Assembly (NCBI GenBank): GCA_003553445.1 | Contig: PWEK01000028.1 | Location: forward strand, 1-32,940 | Origin: Elusimicrobiota bacterium | GTDB lineage: Bacteria > CG03 > SLGR01 | DNA length: 32,940 nucleotides | Direction of reading: 5' to 3' | Shown here: positions 1 through 8,073 of the stretch, piece by piece | Layout: the number at the start of each line of letters is the position of its first letter | Position numbering within the stretch: position 1 is the first letter of the stretch | Position numbers and translations under genes: made by a program | Notes under the pieces: model-generated | What the model was told of the DNA's origin: nothing | What the model saw: the letters and a program-made list of their open reading frames with translations, nothing else | The model's database searches: none

Positions 1-13
1 GTAAGTTAAGTTT

Positions 14-574
14 ATGCGTGATTTAAGTAATGAGCAAAAAAGGAAGTTGTTGAAAATTGCCAGGAAGGCAATAATTCATTACTTAAAAAATAAAGAGCTG
101 ATGGAGGTAAGAGAAAAAGACAGGCGTCTGAATGAACCTAGAGGAGTTTTTGTTACTCTAAAACTTAATGGTTTATTGAGAGGATGTATAGGAAACATAA
201 TGCCCAGAGAAAAACTATTTTTGGCTGTGAGAAATATGGCTGTTGAATCTGCCTTTAAAGATCCACGGTTTCCGCCTCTGGATGAAAAAGAACTGAATAA
301 ATTAGAAATAGAGATTTCAGTTCTTTCTTTACCTGAAAAAATAGATTCGGCAGATGATATTGAATTGGGCGAGCATGGAGTTATAGTAAAAAGCGGTTTT
401 AGGCAGGGGGTTTTTCTTCCGCAGGTGGCAGAAGAAGCCGGATGGAACAAAGAGGAGTTTTTAGGCAATTTGTGTTGCTCAAAAGCGGCTTTGTCTTATG
501 ATGCCTGGAAAGACCCGGATACAGAATTGTATGTGTTTAAAACGCAGGTGTTTAATGAGAAAGGAGATAATTAA
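14..574 (+). CDS. amrA: AMMECR1-domain protein (AmmeMemoRadiSam system protein A)
   Basis: This 186-residue protein is an AMMECR1-family member. The family's signature LRGCIG is at residues 55-60, inside the segment GLLRGCIGNIMP. The downstream stretch with DPRFPPL and a hydrophobic EIEISVLS strand is also typical. The family's biochemical function is not established; in bacteria it is often encoded with Memo and a radical SAM enzyme. A matching radical SAM enzyme is present at 14093, but no Memo gene is visible in this window. Only 13 bases precede the ATG, so the promoter and any upstream operon partner are outside the window. The gene is followed after 1 bp by a small lipoprotein gene whose Shine-Dalgarno lies within its last codons, so the two are probably translated together. 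Family assignment is firm and role is open. Confidence 0.9.
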   Translation: MRDLSNEQKRKLLKIARKAIIHYLKNKELMEVREKDRRLNEPRGVFVTLKLNGLLRGCIGNIMPREKLFLAVRNMAVESAFKDPRFPPLDEKELNKLEIEISVLSLPEKIDSADDIELGEHGVIVKSGFRQGVFLPQVAEEAGWNKEEFLGNLCCSKAALSYDAWKDPDTELYVFKTQVFNEKGDN

Positions 575-575
575 A

Positions 576-917
576 ATGAATATAATGAAGTTTTTTACGG
601 TTTTGGTTTTTGTATATGCTTTAAGCGGATGCAGAAGGGGGCCAAGGAGAGATTTATCCAATATAGAAGGGGTAACCGCTGCATATTTTAATGTTGAAAA
701 GGAAAGGGTAAACAAGCTTTCTGAAAGAGAGTTTTCACATACAGAGATTATCAAGATTCTTATGATAACGCAGGCAACTCATATGCAAGAAAAAGATGTT
801 TTAGAGAGACTGGAAGATGGAGAATCACTTGACAATATTGCTGAAGATGCCGGATATGAGGTTGAAGAATTCAATAGGCAGGTTGAGAGTATAGAAGAGA
901 ATATATCATCATATTAA
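576..917 (+). CDS. small helical lipoprotein
   Basis: This 113-residue protein begins with a short lipoprotein signal: positive start, hydrophobic FFTVLVFVYA, then LSGC as lipobox with Cys19 as the lipidated residue. The mature part is short, charged and predicted helical. A segment around HTEIIKILMITQATHMQEKD followed by LEDGESLDNIAEDAGY resembles small exported helical domains in which a repeat of the type 'lxxA..eVlxlrxxGxsxxxIAxxxGy' is seen; this is a resemblance, not a family call. The start at 576 was chosen over an in-frame ATG at 498 because AAGGAG at 561-566 lies at the right distance and only this start gives a signal peptide. The stop codon overlaps that of the convergent gene. 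Function is not recognised. Confidence 0.8.
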   Translation: MNIMKFFTVLVFVYALSGCRRGPRRDLSNIEGVTAAYFNVEKERVNKLSEREFSHTEIIKILMITQATHMQEKDVLERLEDGESLDNIAEDAGYEVEEFNRQVESIEENISSY

Positions 918-2995
918 ATATTTAGTGTGATGATTCCGGATAAGGATAAAATACCCAGTGCAGGGAGAATATTTACAATTCCGGTAATTGGAATAAAGAA
1001 TATTATTACCGCGCCGGCCATTGCGCAGCCTGCAAAAAGCGGGAAAATGCATCTGTCTTCTGAAATTTTGAAACATTCGGACAATATTCCTCCGAAAAAA
1101 CCCCCGCAAAGCAAAGAGAATAAAAGAGATAGATAAATCGGCAGAGGGCTTGAAGAAAATTCCCATACAGGGGTGATGATTATAAAAAACAACCCGGAAA
1201 TAAAAAGCAGGAGCCTGACTCGGGTAATTGATTTTTCTATCCTTGATTTTTTCAGAATATAAACTATAAAGGCTCCTCCAATTATAAAGGAAGCAATAAG
1301 AGAAGAAACATACCTGTATATTTGTCCGTTGTAGGAAAACATAGATAGGGCCTGGCTGTATAGTATAATCGAAAATATTATCCCGGATAAGGCGCATAAA
1401 AAACTTGTTTTTGAATGAATATTTTTTCTGGATATAAAAAAAGCCGGTGTGAAAAAAAGGATTGCGAAGAAAACATAAATATAATATGGTTTCATATTCA
1501 TGGTGAAATTAATAATGCGTGGGGATATAAAACCGAATTCGAAAAACAGGTTATTTAACGCAAAAACAAAAGGCGCAGGTTTGCTGTCAGTATTTAGAGG
1601 GATATCAGTTATATCGGCTGATATGTTGAAGCCGGGGGAATTTATTCTGTGCCTTATTAAGGCGGGAGAAATATGATGTGGGCGGGGATCTACGGAATTC
1701 AGGAATTCGACAAGAGCTGGCCAGTAGGTTGTAAAGTTTCTTGTTTGTGTTCCAATAATAAGGGGGGGGATTTCAAGTGTGTTGTTAAAATTTCTTCTTA
1801 TTGTTTCCAGGATAGATAAGGTTGTAATGTCGGCATTTTTTCCTGAACCTTCTTTCCAGTTTATATTCAATGCGATAATAGAGTTGTCTGCCATTTTTGC
1901 TTTCAGTTCTTTTATAAATTCATGTGTATAGTATCTGTTGAAAAAAATATCAGTTGGATCGGGCAAAGATATAATAACAACATCAAAATGATCTTTACTG
2001 GGCAGTCTTCTTATGAAAAGACGGGGGTCCGATATTCTTAATTTCCTGACTTTTTCGGCAGTTTCTGAAGAAATGAACCTTGATACCGGATCTACGCTCT
2101 GAGGTATAGGATTTGCCCAGTAAATTGATTCAACGAAGGGGTATTTGCTTACTTCATTCGCCAGAGTATTCCATTCTCCGATAACAAGAATGTTTTCAGC
2201 GGCCGGATATTGAAGCATGGAAAGATGAGCTGTTTCCTGAATGTTTTTTTTGTCAGGAAAACTAAATATCCGCTTATGATTCAGTAAAAAGGTGTAATCT
2301 GAGTTTTCTTCTTTGAGAACAGCTTTGCCGTAAGGCGTTATCGAAGATGCATTAAAGAGTCCTCCTTTGATAATTGATTCATTTTCAAAATTATTCAGTA
2401 ATGCAGAAAAAATGAATACCGCAAAAACAGCTGAGGTTATTCTAAAAACTTTCCCGGCAGTTTTTTGTGAATAAAAAAAGGAAATAACTAATCCGAGAAA
2501 GGCTATGGCGAATGAAAGAATAAGTGGAGGTATTTGCCATAGCAGAATAAAATCCAAAAGTAAAAAAACTGAAACTCCAGAAATGAAAAAGGTAATATTT
2601 GGTGTTTTGTTATCAAACAGGCTGTGGATTTTCAAACCCATCACAAAGGCAAAAGGAAGGAATATTAGTCCGGGGTATAGTGTTAAGGCATACCATGGAA
2701 GAGACGCATTATAGCTTAACCCCAGGATATTTCTTTTGGATGCAATCATCCACACTGCAACAGGTATCCAAAATGAAATAATTAATAGAGCAGTTGATAT
2801 TAGTGCTGGGTTTTTTATATTAAGGTTATGGTGTTTTACAAACTTGAACCCTAACGCCAATTCTGCCATTATTACAGAAAGAAAAATGGGGAAGTGAAAA
2901 ACGTGATGCTGAGAACTTGTGAAAAATTCACGGAAAAGTACTATTAAAAGTGAAGACGCAAATAAACCTGCAATAAAGGGTTTGATTTTTTTCAT
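914..2995 (-). CDS. multi-pass membrane protein with degenerate spermidine-synthase-like domain
   Basis: This 693-residue protein has hydrophobic membrane segments at about residues 5-200, a soluble central domain at about 215-440, and further membrane segments to the C-terminus. The central domain aligns by eye with the spermidine synthase-like domain of the 805-residue protein at 11683: both have KYP, a PRLF or GRLF motif, LPDP/VPDP, and FNRYYTHEF or LNRFYTLEF. The SAM-site residues are lost, however. The glycine loop is VIGEWN instead of IGGGLRG, the acidic YVELDE is IYWANP, and the catalytic-type aspartate before PDP is serine (IISLPDP). It is therefore probably a non-catalytic paralogue. 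No Shine-Dalgarno precedes the ATG, and a strong hairpin (3008-3040) lies just upstream. The stop overlaps the lipoprotein gene's stop. Its role is unknown; it could be a regulatory or structural partner of the intact paralogue. Confidence 0.78.
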   Translation of the reverse strand: MKKIKPFIAGLFASSLLIVLFREFFTSSQHHVFHFPIFLSVIMAELALGFKFVKHHNLNIKNPALISTALLIISFWIPVAVWMIASKRNILGLSYNASLPWYALTLYPGLIFLPFAFVMGLKIHSLFDNKTPNITFFISGVSVFLLLDFILLWQIPPLILSFAIAFLGLVISFFYSQKTAGKVFRITSAVFAVFIFSALLNNFENESIIKGGLFNASSITPYGKAVLKEENSDYTFLLNHKRIFSFPDKKNIQETAHLSMLQYPAAENILVIGEWNTLANEVSKYPFVESIYWANPIPQSVDPVSRFISSETAEKVRKLRISDPRLFIRRLPSKDHFDVVIISLPDPTDIFFNRYYTHEFIKELKAKMADNSIIALNINWKEGSGKNADITTLSILETIRRNFNNTLEIPPLIIGTQTRNFTTYWPALVEFLNSVDPRPHHISPALIRHRINSPGFNISADITDIPLNTDSKPAPFVFALNNLFFEFGFISPRIINFTMNMKPYYIYVFFAILFFTPAFFISRKNIHSKTSFLCALSGIIFSIILYSQALSMFSYNGQIYRYVSSLIASFIIGGAFIVYILKKSRIEKSITRVRLLLFISGLFFIIITPVWEFSSSPLPIYLSLLFSLLCGGFFGGILSECFKISEDRCIFPLFAGCAMAGAVIIFFIPITGIVNILPALGILSLSGIITLNI

Positions 2996-3007
2996 TTAAT
3001 GAGTATT

Positions 3008-3040
3008 AGCGGTGCCGTTTTTAGTAATTCCGGCACCGCT
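3008..3040 (-). other. perfect GC-rich hairpin between ferredoxin and membrane protein genes
   Basis: AGCGGTGCCG at 3008-3017 is repeated as its exact reverse complement at 3031-3040, with a 13-base loop. It lies 9 bp after the ferredoxin stop and 12 bp before the next - strand start codon. No T-run follows on either strand, so it is not a classical intrinsic terminator. It could stabilise the ferredoxin mRNA 3' end or limit read-through into the downstream gene. Confidence 0.6.
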
Positions 3041-3049
3041 GACACCTGA

Positions 3050-3238
3050 TTATTCCATTATTATTGAAGATAACGGACATACTTCCTCACAGGCACCGCA
3101 ACCCGTGCAGTCTTCTTCCTTCTCCAGAACTGCCACGTCTTCATTGAGTTCCAAAGCATCTGTGGGACATTCATCTATACAAATTGTGCACCCTGTGCAT
3201 GTGTTAGAATCAATTTTAGGTTTTTGAGTGTCAGACAT
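3050..3238 (-). CDS. 2[4Fe-4S] bacterial-type ferredoxin
   Basis: This 62-residue soluble protein has two complete CxxCxxCxxxCP cluster motifs, with Cys14, 17, 20 and 24 and Cys44, 47, 50 and 54. That is the classic dicluster ferredoxin arrangement and length. It carries low-potential electrons in anaerobic metabolism and is a plausible donor for radical SAM enzymes such as the two encoded elsewhere in the window, though the sequence does not prove that link. The ATG is preceded by AGGAGG at ideal spacing (GACAGGAGGAACTATATG read on the - strand), so high expression is likely. It is isolated from the GH57 gene upstream by about 226 bp holding a possible promoter, and it is separated from the following gene by a hairpin. 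Confidence 0.95.
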   Translation of the reverse strand: MSDTQKPKIDSNTCTGCTICIDECPTDALELNEDVAVLEKEEDCTGCGACEEVCPLSSIIME

Positions 3239-3318
3239 ATAGTTCCTCCTGTCTTTTTCCTTTTTTTCCTTCTACACTGCGGCCGAAAACCGCTTTAAAC
3301 CAAAACAACTGTTTAAGC

Positions 3319-3346
3319 ATATAACACATTTTATTTAAATTTGCAA
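3319..3346 (-). promoter_or_regulatory. possible ferredoxin promoter
   Basis: Read on the - strand, TTGCAA (3346-3341) is followed after 16 bp by TTATAT (3324-3319), with TG-rich bases just before the -10. The match to sigma70 consensus is moderate. Its position, about 80 bp upstream of the ferredoxin ATG, is sensible. Confidence 0.35.
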
Positions 3347-3464
3347 CCATATTTTTTTCTTGAAAACTATGTAAAGGCAATTTTTTTAGGCTAACTTAAT
3401 GCCTTCAATATTTTGGGAATATCTGCATTGTTTCAGAATACAGGCCTAATCCACAAAGTCATTT

Positions 3465-4673
3465 TTAAAGATAATGGTCCATTGCATTCAGGAAGTTGAT
3501 ATACACTCTCTGCTGTTCTAAGAGCAATCTGTCAGGTCCTAGAGACCACCATTCTTTCGGAGTGAAATAAGCCGAAACTTCAGCTTCATCGCCATGCCTT
3601 CCCGCCCATTGAATTAAGTGCAGGTTGTCAGATTGTGTAAGCCTTAGCGCGAGATCTATAAGCTTCTTCTTTTTAGTGAGTTTTGCTTTGTTTAAAACAT
3701 GGTGCATCAGTCGGAATATGGCCTGTTGAGCATCGTTACCAAGGAAAAACTCCATTCCGCCTGCGCCAGCCCAGGTGCACCCGAATTCTTTAAGTTCAAG
3801 AGTATGAACATTATCTGAGTTTTCTTTTATAACGCTGCTTGGGGTCATAATTTCAATGTTTCTTTTTGCCAGTTCTTCAGGAAGCTGTTTCATAAATTCA
3901 AATATTCCTGTATCCCACTTATGATGTTCTCCGAAGGTTTCAAAATCCCATCCAAGCATTGCAAAATCACCGGCGGCGTTTTTTATCCAATCTGCGTAGC
4001 TATCGGCCTTAAGGGGATAGCCTCTCCAGTTTTTGTTTGAAAAACGGTATCCAACGTCGTCGCTTAACCCCCAGTTTCTAAGAAGGAGGTTCATTTTGCC
4101 ATTGTTCTGACGATATAAATATGTTGGCTGTTTCCATCCAAGAACCCAGGGTCGTCCGTCCATAACTGCCCCCTTAAATCCAAGTTTTTCAAGGGCAAAA
4201 TAGACTTCGTTTGACATAAACATTTCCGTTGTATCTGTTACAGATATACTCTTATTAAAATAATTTTCAAGATACTCTTTCATCCATTTCATCCTTTCTT
4301 GAAAAATATCTATATCAAGGTAGAATGTGAAGCTGTGATAAGGTTCTACGCCTATCAACTCAAGGTTTGGGTGAGATATAAATTTTTTTAAAATATTAAA
4401 GAGTTTTTTGTTCCATTTTCTCGTCTGTTCCAGAAAAGAAACGGATATGCCAACGGACATTTTAAAACCCCTGTCCATCAAATCAATGAACATATTCATT
4501 GCTGGAAGATAGCACTCCCTGGCAACTTTATTAAGGTAGTATTTGTTCATTTCATCATCAAATAAGAATTTTCTTATTTGATGAATATTTGTATTTTTGG
4601 GTATTGGATGGGCAGGAAGTTTTAACCTTTCCGGTTGGTGAATTACGGTATAGATTGTAAGTTTGTCTGTCAT
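3465..4673 (-). CDS. glycoside hydrolase family 57 protein
   Basis: This 402-residue protein has the GH57 pattern: an N-terminal HQP (residues 12-14), a middle segment LIGVEPYHSFTF, a nucleophile-type glutamate in DTTEMF (Glu150), and the acid/base-type aspartate in GWDFETFGEHH (Asp243). GH57 enzymes act on alpha-glucans as amylases, glucanotransferases or branching enzymes. The GWDFETFGEH form fits the archaeal-type alpha-amylase-like subgroup, but substrate cannot be read from sequence. There is no signal peptide, so it is cytosolic and probably acts on storage glycogen or maltodextrin. AAAGGAGCC precedes the ATG at good spacing. It is transcribed divergently from hflX across a 284-bp region with promoters for both. 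No sugar-uptake genes are adjacent. Confidence 0.88.
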   Translation of the reverse strand: MTDKLTIYTVIHQPERLKLPAHPIPKNTNIHQIRKFLFDDEMNKYYLNKVARECYLPAMNMFIDLMDRGFKMSVGISVSFLEQTRKWNKKLFNILKKFISHPNLELIGVEPYHSFTFYLDIDIFQERMKWMKEYLENYFNKSISVTDTTEMFMSNEVYFALEKLGFKGAVMDGRPWVLGWKQPTYLYRQNNGKMNLLLRNWGLSDDVGYRFSNKNWRGYPLKADSYADWIKNAAGDFAMLGWDFETFGEHHKWDTGIFEFMKQLPEELAKRNIEIMTPSSVIKENSDNVHTLELKEFGCTWAGAGGMEFFLGNDAQQAIFRLMHHVLNKAKLTKKKKLIDLALRLTQSDNLHLIQWAGRHGDEAEVSAYFTPKEWWSLGPDRLLLEQQRVYINFLNAMDHYL

Positions 4674-4782
4674 TTTTGGCTCCTTTTAGTTTTGTCTTTT
4701 TCCTGAAATTCTACATGCCCATTTAAACTTATTGAATTAATGAGTTATTAATTGTTAATATGCAAATTTAAGTATTTTATGA

Positions 4783-4811
4783 AGTAAAACAAATGTTTTT
4801 ACCTTTGTCAA
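4783..4811 (-). promoter_or_regulatory. candidate promoter for the GH57 gene
   Basis: On the - strand a perfect TTGACA (4811-4806) is followed after 17 bp by TTTACT (4788-4783), a 4/6 match to the -10 consensus. The predicted start leaves a leader of about 100 bases before the GH57 ATG. Confidence 0.5.
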
Positions 4812-4834
4812 ATAAATCCACGAGAGGTTATTAT

Positions 4835-4862
4835 TTGATTATAAAACGGTATTTGTTATAAT
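4835..4862 (+). promoter_or_regulatory. promoter of the hflX-to-tRNA superoperon
   Basis: TTGATT (4835-4840), a 16-bp spacer, and a perfect TATAAT (4857-4862) preceded by TGT, giving an extended -10 (TGnTATAAT). It lies about 95 bp upstream of the hflX start codon. No equally good promoter was seen until after the last tRNA of the cluster, so it may drive the whole series of genes. Confidence 0.7.
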
Positions 4863-4889
4863 TAAACTCAAATTTCTTAGGATTACAAA

Positions 4890-4950
4890 TTAGATAACAG
4901 GGTATTTCTATCCACGCAAAGCAGAAACTGCTAAATAATAAGGGAGAATA
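4890..4950 (+). promoter_or_regulatory. structured hflX leader with a GEMM-like fragment
   Basis: The leader contains GGGTA-TTTC-TATCC (4900-4913), then ACGCAAAGC, then a perfect AGCAG-AAA-CTGCT hairpin (4920-4932), followed by the Shine-Dalgarno AGGGAGA. The ACGCAAAGC block after a short hairpin recalls class I cyclic-di-GMP (GEMM) riboswitches. The GAAA tetraloop and the upstream GCAAACC element are missing, so this is probably coincidence or a divergent structure. Confidence 0.15.
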
Positions 4951-4957
4951 AAAAAAG

Positions 4958-6214
4958 TTGTGGAATACAAATAACAATACGGAAAAAGGAGTTTTGATAG
5001 GGCTTCAGACACCTGAGCAGGAAATTGACGAAAGAGAGTCACTGTCAGAATTGTATCAGCTGGCCAGAACCGCCGGAGCAGAAATAAAAGGAAAATTTCT
5101 ACAGTCAAGAAGAACCCCTCATAATGCTTTTTACATAGGTCCCGGTAAGTTAAGTCAGGTAAAGGATTTCATCAAAGCCAACAAATTAAACCTTTGTGTT
5201 GTTGATGATGAACTTACCCCCACGCAGGAAAGAAATCTAGAAGAAGAGCTTAAATGTAAAGTAATTGACAGAACCAGGTTGATTCTTGATATTTTTGCAA
5301 TACATGCATCCTCAAGTGTGGGGAAACTTCAGGTTGAACTCGCACAAATGGAGTATTTTTTACCTAGGCTTAAAAATATATGGACTGATTTTTCCAAACT
5401 AGGAGGAGGAATTGGAACAAGAATGGGACCGGGGGAGAAAAAAATTGAAGTTGACAGAAGAATAATAGGTGATAGAATTTCGTCCATTAGAAAGAAGCTG
5501 GATAAAATTGGTGAGAAGAGAAAGGATATTTCCAAAAAAAGAAAAAAATCTTTTTTAAAAACGGTTTCCCTGGTGGGGTACACAAATACAGGGAAATCAT
5601 CCCTGATGAATATTTTATCAGGTGCAGATGTTATAGTAAAAAACAGGCTTTTTGCCACTCTTTCTTCTAAGACAAAAAAAGTTCGATGTGGTAAATACGA
5701 TGTTCTTTTGAGCGACACAGTGGGGTTTATAAGAAAGTTGCCGCATCAGGTTGTAGAGGCTTTTATGGCCACTCTTGAAGAAATAAAGGATGCAGATTTA
5801 CTTTTGCACGTAGTTGATGTGTCAAATGAAAATTACAGACATCAGATTGAGGCGGTAAATAATGTGCTTGGAGAACTGAAAGTTATGGATAAACCGATAA
5901 TTACCGTATATAATAAAACAGATAAAACGCCCCATTCTGCGGGCAGGAAAAAAGGAGATCCTGCTCCGGTTTTCATTTCTGCGAAATATGGAGAAGGAAT
6001 TAACAGTTTGAAAAAGGAGATAGAGCTCCAGATTGATAATATGATGGATTCCGTTGAACTTAAAATACCGCAGGCCAGACAAAAAGTTATAAATTCAGTG
6101 CATCGCAATTGCTATGTTGAAAGCAGAAAATATGATGCAGGCAGTGTAATAATCAGATGCAAAATGGATTCCGGTATAAAAGATGCATTTGGTGAATATT
6201 TATTGGAAAAATGA
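4958..6214 (+). CDS. hflX: ribosome-associated GTPase HflX
   Basis: This 418-residue protein matches HflX in length and order. The N-terminal nucleotide-binding-like domain (about 10-140) ends in ELAQMEYFLPRL, followed by the glycine-rich GGGIGTRMGPGEKK segment, a charged coiled coil, and a G domain with P-loop GYTNTGKSS, SDTVGFIRKLP as G3/switch II, and NKTD as G4. HflX splits stalled 70S ribosomes and rescues them under stress. It carries an extra Met in the GTR-GPGE motif relative to the form I know. The start is TTG at 4958 with AGGGAGA about 10 bases upstream; no ATG with a ribosome site competes. Its TGA overlaps the pgsA ATG (ATGA), so translation is coupled. It is the first gene of the long operon. 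Confidence 0.95.
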   Translation: MWNTNNNTEKGVLIGLQTPEQEIDERESLSELYQLARTAGAEIKGKFLQSRRTPHNAFYIGPGKLSQVKDFIKANKLNLCVVDDELTPTQERNLEEELKCKVIDRTRLILDIFAIHASSSVGKLQVELAQMEYFLPRLKNIWTDFSKLGGGIGTRMGPGEKKIEVDRRIIGDRISSIRKKLDKIGEKRKDISKKRKKSFLKTVSLVGYTNTGKSSLMNILSGADVIVKNRLFATLSSKTKKVRCGKYDVLLSDTVGFIRKLPHQVVEAFMATLEEIKDADLLLHVVDVSNENYRHQIEAVNNVLGELKVMDKPIITVYNKTDKTPHSAGRKKGDPAPVFISAKYGEGINSLKKEIELQIDNMMDSVELKIPQARQKVINSVHRNCYVESRKYDAGSVIIRCKMDSGIKDAFGEYLLEK

Positions 6215-6744
6215 TTGCAAATTATATCAGTTTAATTAGAGTTGTTCTAATCCCTGTTTTTATTCTTCTTCTGACAACCCGGCCGCCGATGTTCACGCCG
6301 GCTTTGTTTGTTTTTATTGTAGCGGTAGTAAGTGATGCTATAGACGGGCTTGTAGCAAGAAAAACAAATTCAAATACTTCATTCGGTCGTTTTCTGGATC
6401 CAATGTCTGATAAGCTTCTTATTGTTTCGGCTTTTATAACACTTATAGTTATGGGATATATTCCGATCTGGCTTGGGGTTTTGGTTTTTTTCAGGGATTT
6501 ATTTCTTTTCCTGGGTTGGATAGGAATATATATATCTACCGGGCTGAGTTTAATTTCCCCAAGTGTTTTAGGTAAAATTACAACTGTTTTTCAGATGTTT
6601 ACGATTATCCTTGTTTTAATGAATTTAAGATATGAATATTTAAATATCATGTATTTATTAACAGCAGCGTTTACTTGCGTTTCTGGGGTTCACTACTTTA
6701 GCAGAACCGTAAAAAGTCTGCCGGGTGAAATTAAGGCAAAATGA
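6211..6744 (+). CDS. pgsA: CDP-alcohol phosphatidyltransferase, probable phosphatidylglycerophosphate synthase
   Basis: This 177-residue integral membrane protein carries the full CDP-alcohol phosphatidyltransferase motif D-x2-DG-x2-AR-x8-G-x3-D-x3-D, seen as DAIDGLVAR followed by GRFLDPMSD. Its size and several hydrophobic helices fit PgsA, which makes phosphatidylglycerophosphate from CDP-diacylglycerol and glycerol 3-phosphate at the inner membrane. Context supports this: plsY and gpsA, which act earlier in the same phospholipid pathway, are in the same operon. The motif alone does not exclude another alcohol acceptor. It overlaps hflX upstream and der downstream by 4 bp each (ATGA), a clear sign of co-translation. 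Confidence 0.88.
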   Translation: MIANYISLIRVVLIPVFILLLTTRPPMFTPALFVFIVAVVSDAIDGLVARKTNSNTSFGRFLDPMSDKLLIVSAFITLIVMGYIPIWLGVLVFFRDLFLFLGWIGIYISTGLSLISPSVLGKITTVFQMFTIILVLMNLRYEYLNIMYLLTAAFTCVSGVHYFSRTVKSLPGEIKAK

Positions 6745-8072
6745 CAAGTACAATAGCTATAGTTGGTCGTCCCAATGTAGGAAAATCGTCTTTGTTTAAT
6801 GCCTTGTTAAACAGGAACAAGGCTATTACTTCTCCAAACCCAGGGCTCACAAGAGACAGGACCTATTCATATTATACCCCCGCCGGAGGAGGTAAGTATT
6901 TGTTAATAGATACAGGAGGTTTTATCTTTAATCCTGGGAGGGATATTGAAGAAAAGGTTAATTTGCAGGTAGAAATCGCCGTTAATCAGGCTGATCTTCT
7001 CCTTTTTGTAGTAGATGTTTACAGCGGTGTGTCTTCAACAGATGAAAAAATAGCTGATAAACTCAGGAAGTCTTCTAAGCCTGTTATTTTAGTGGTTAAT
7101 AAAGTAGATACCCCTGACAAGGAGGTAAATGCTTTTGATTTTTATTCGCTCGGTTTCAGCGAACTTGCCAGTGTTTCGGCCGCTCACAAAAGGAATATTT
7201 ATTCTTTGGTTGATTTAATTAAGAAAAAGTTGCCCTCTTCCGAAAAAGGCAAGAGGGAAGAAATGCTTAAACTATGTATAGCCGGGAAACCTAATGTGGG
7301 GAAATCAACACTTGTAAATGCCCTGGCTGGAGAAAATAGGGTTATAGTAGATGAAATGCCGGGAACTACAAGAAATCCGGCGCGGTGTTTTGTGAAAATT
7401 CATCAGCGCAATTGGGAGGTGGTGGATATTGCAGGTTTTTGGAGAAAAAAGAAAGGTAAGGAGGTTGAAGAAATAATATCAATGATTTCTGCCCGAAAAG
7501 AAATAGAAGAGGCAAATGTCTGTATTTTCATGTTAGATCTCCTGAAGCCAATTTCATTCCAGGATAAAAGAATTGCAGGGTGGATAATGGAGTCAGGAGC
7601 TAGTGTCATTGCCGTGGGTAATAAATTGGATTTAATTGAAGCGGAAAAAGATGCGGATGTTGAGCAGCTTTATCGAGACGATCTGGATATACGAATGCCC
7701 TATTTTCGTATTGCGCCCCTTGTGTTGATTTCTGCAATAACGGGGGAAGGACTTAAAAATCTTTTTTATAAACTGGACGAGGTTCTTGAGAGCGCATACA
7801 AAAAAGTACCGCAGAAGGATCTGGATGTTTTTTTTAAAAAACTTATTGGAAAAAGGCCTCCTCCGGAAGCGGCAAATGTAAGACCCAGGGTGAAATCCTT
7901 AAGACAGGCGGGGGTTAATCCTCCTGTTTTTAAACTGGATGTTGTTCATCACAGACTTGACAAAATCCCTAAGCACTGGAAGAATTATGTAAAAAATGCA
8001 ATTATAAAGGAATTCGGGTACAAAGGCACTCCGGTTGTAGTAAAGTTAAAGAGAGGAAGTAAAGGATTTTAA
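6741..8072 (+). CDS. der: tandem-domain ribosome assembly GTPase Der (EngA)
   Basis: This 443-residue protein has two successive G domains and a C-terminal KH-like domain, the arrangement unique to Der, which helps assemble the 50S subunit. Domain 1 has GRPNVGKSS (9-17), IDTGG (56-60) and NKVD (120-123). Domain 2 has GKPNVGKST (182-190), PGTTR and NKLD. The second G3 motif is unusual: it reads DIAGFWRKKK rather than the common DTAGxRRK, so the threonine is isoleucine. The residue after GTTR is Asn instead of Asp. The C-terminal part with RPRVKSLRQAGVNPPVF and GTPVVVKLKR is typical. It starts at an ATGA overlap with pgsA, and plsY follows after 1 bp. Confidence 0.95.
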   Translation: MTSTIAIVGRPNVGKSSLFNALLNRNKAITSPNPGLTRDRTYSYYTPAGGGKYLLIDTGGFIFNPGRDIEEKVNLQVEIAVNQADLLLFVVDVYSGVSSTDEKIADKLRKSSKPVILVVNKVDTPDKEVNAFDFYSLGFSELASVSAAHKRNIYSLVDLIKKKLPSSEKGKREEMLKLCIAGKPNVGKSTLVNALAGENRVIVDEMPGTTRNPARCFVKIHQRNWEVVDIAGFWRKKKGKEVEEIISMISARKEIEEANVCIFMLDLLKPISFQDKRIAGWIMESGASVIAVGNKLDLIEAEKDADVEQLYRDDLDIRMPYFRIAPLVLISAITGEGLKNLFYKLDEVLESAYKKVPQKDLDVFFKKLIGKRPPPEAANVRPRVKSLRQAGVNPPVFKLDVVHHRLDKIPKHWKNYVKNAIIKEFGYKGTPVVVKLKRGSKGF

Positions 8073-8073
8073 T

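Noticed and set aside
498-575. Upstream start for the lipoprotein gene
   Set aside because: It would run through the AMMECR1 gene and bury the signal peptide; the ATG at 576 has its own Shine-Dalgarno.
927-1136. Open frame antisense to the degenerate membrane protein gene
   Set aside because: The opposite strand carries a long membrane protein with clear homology to the 805-residue paralogue.
3398-3430. Inverted repeat AATGC...GCATT between GH57 and ferredoxin genes as a terminator
   Set aside because: The stem is short and interrupted, AT-rich, and not followed by a T-run on the - strand.
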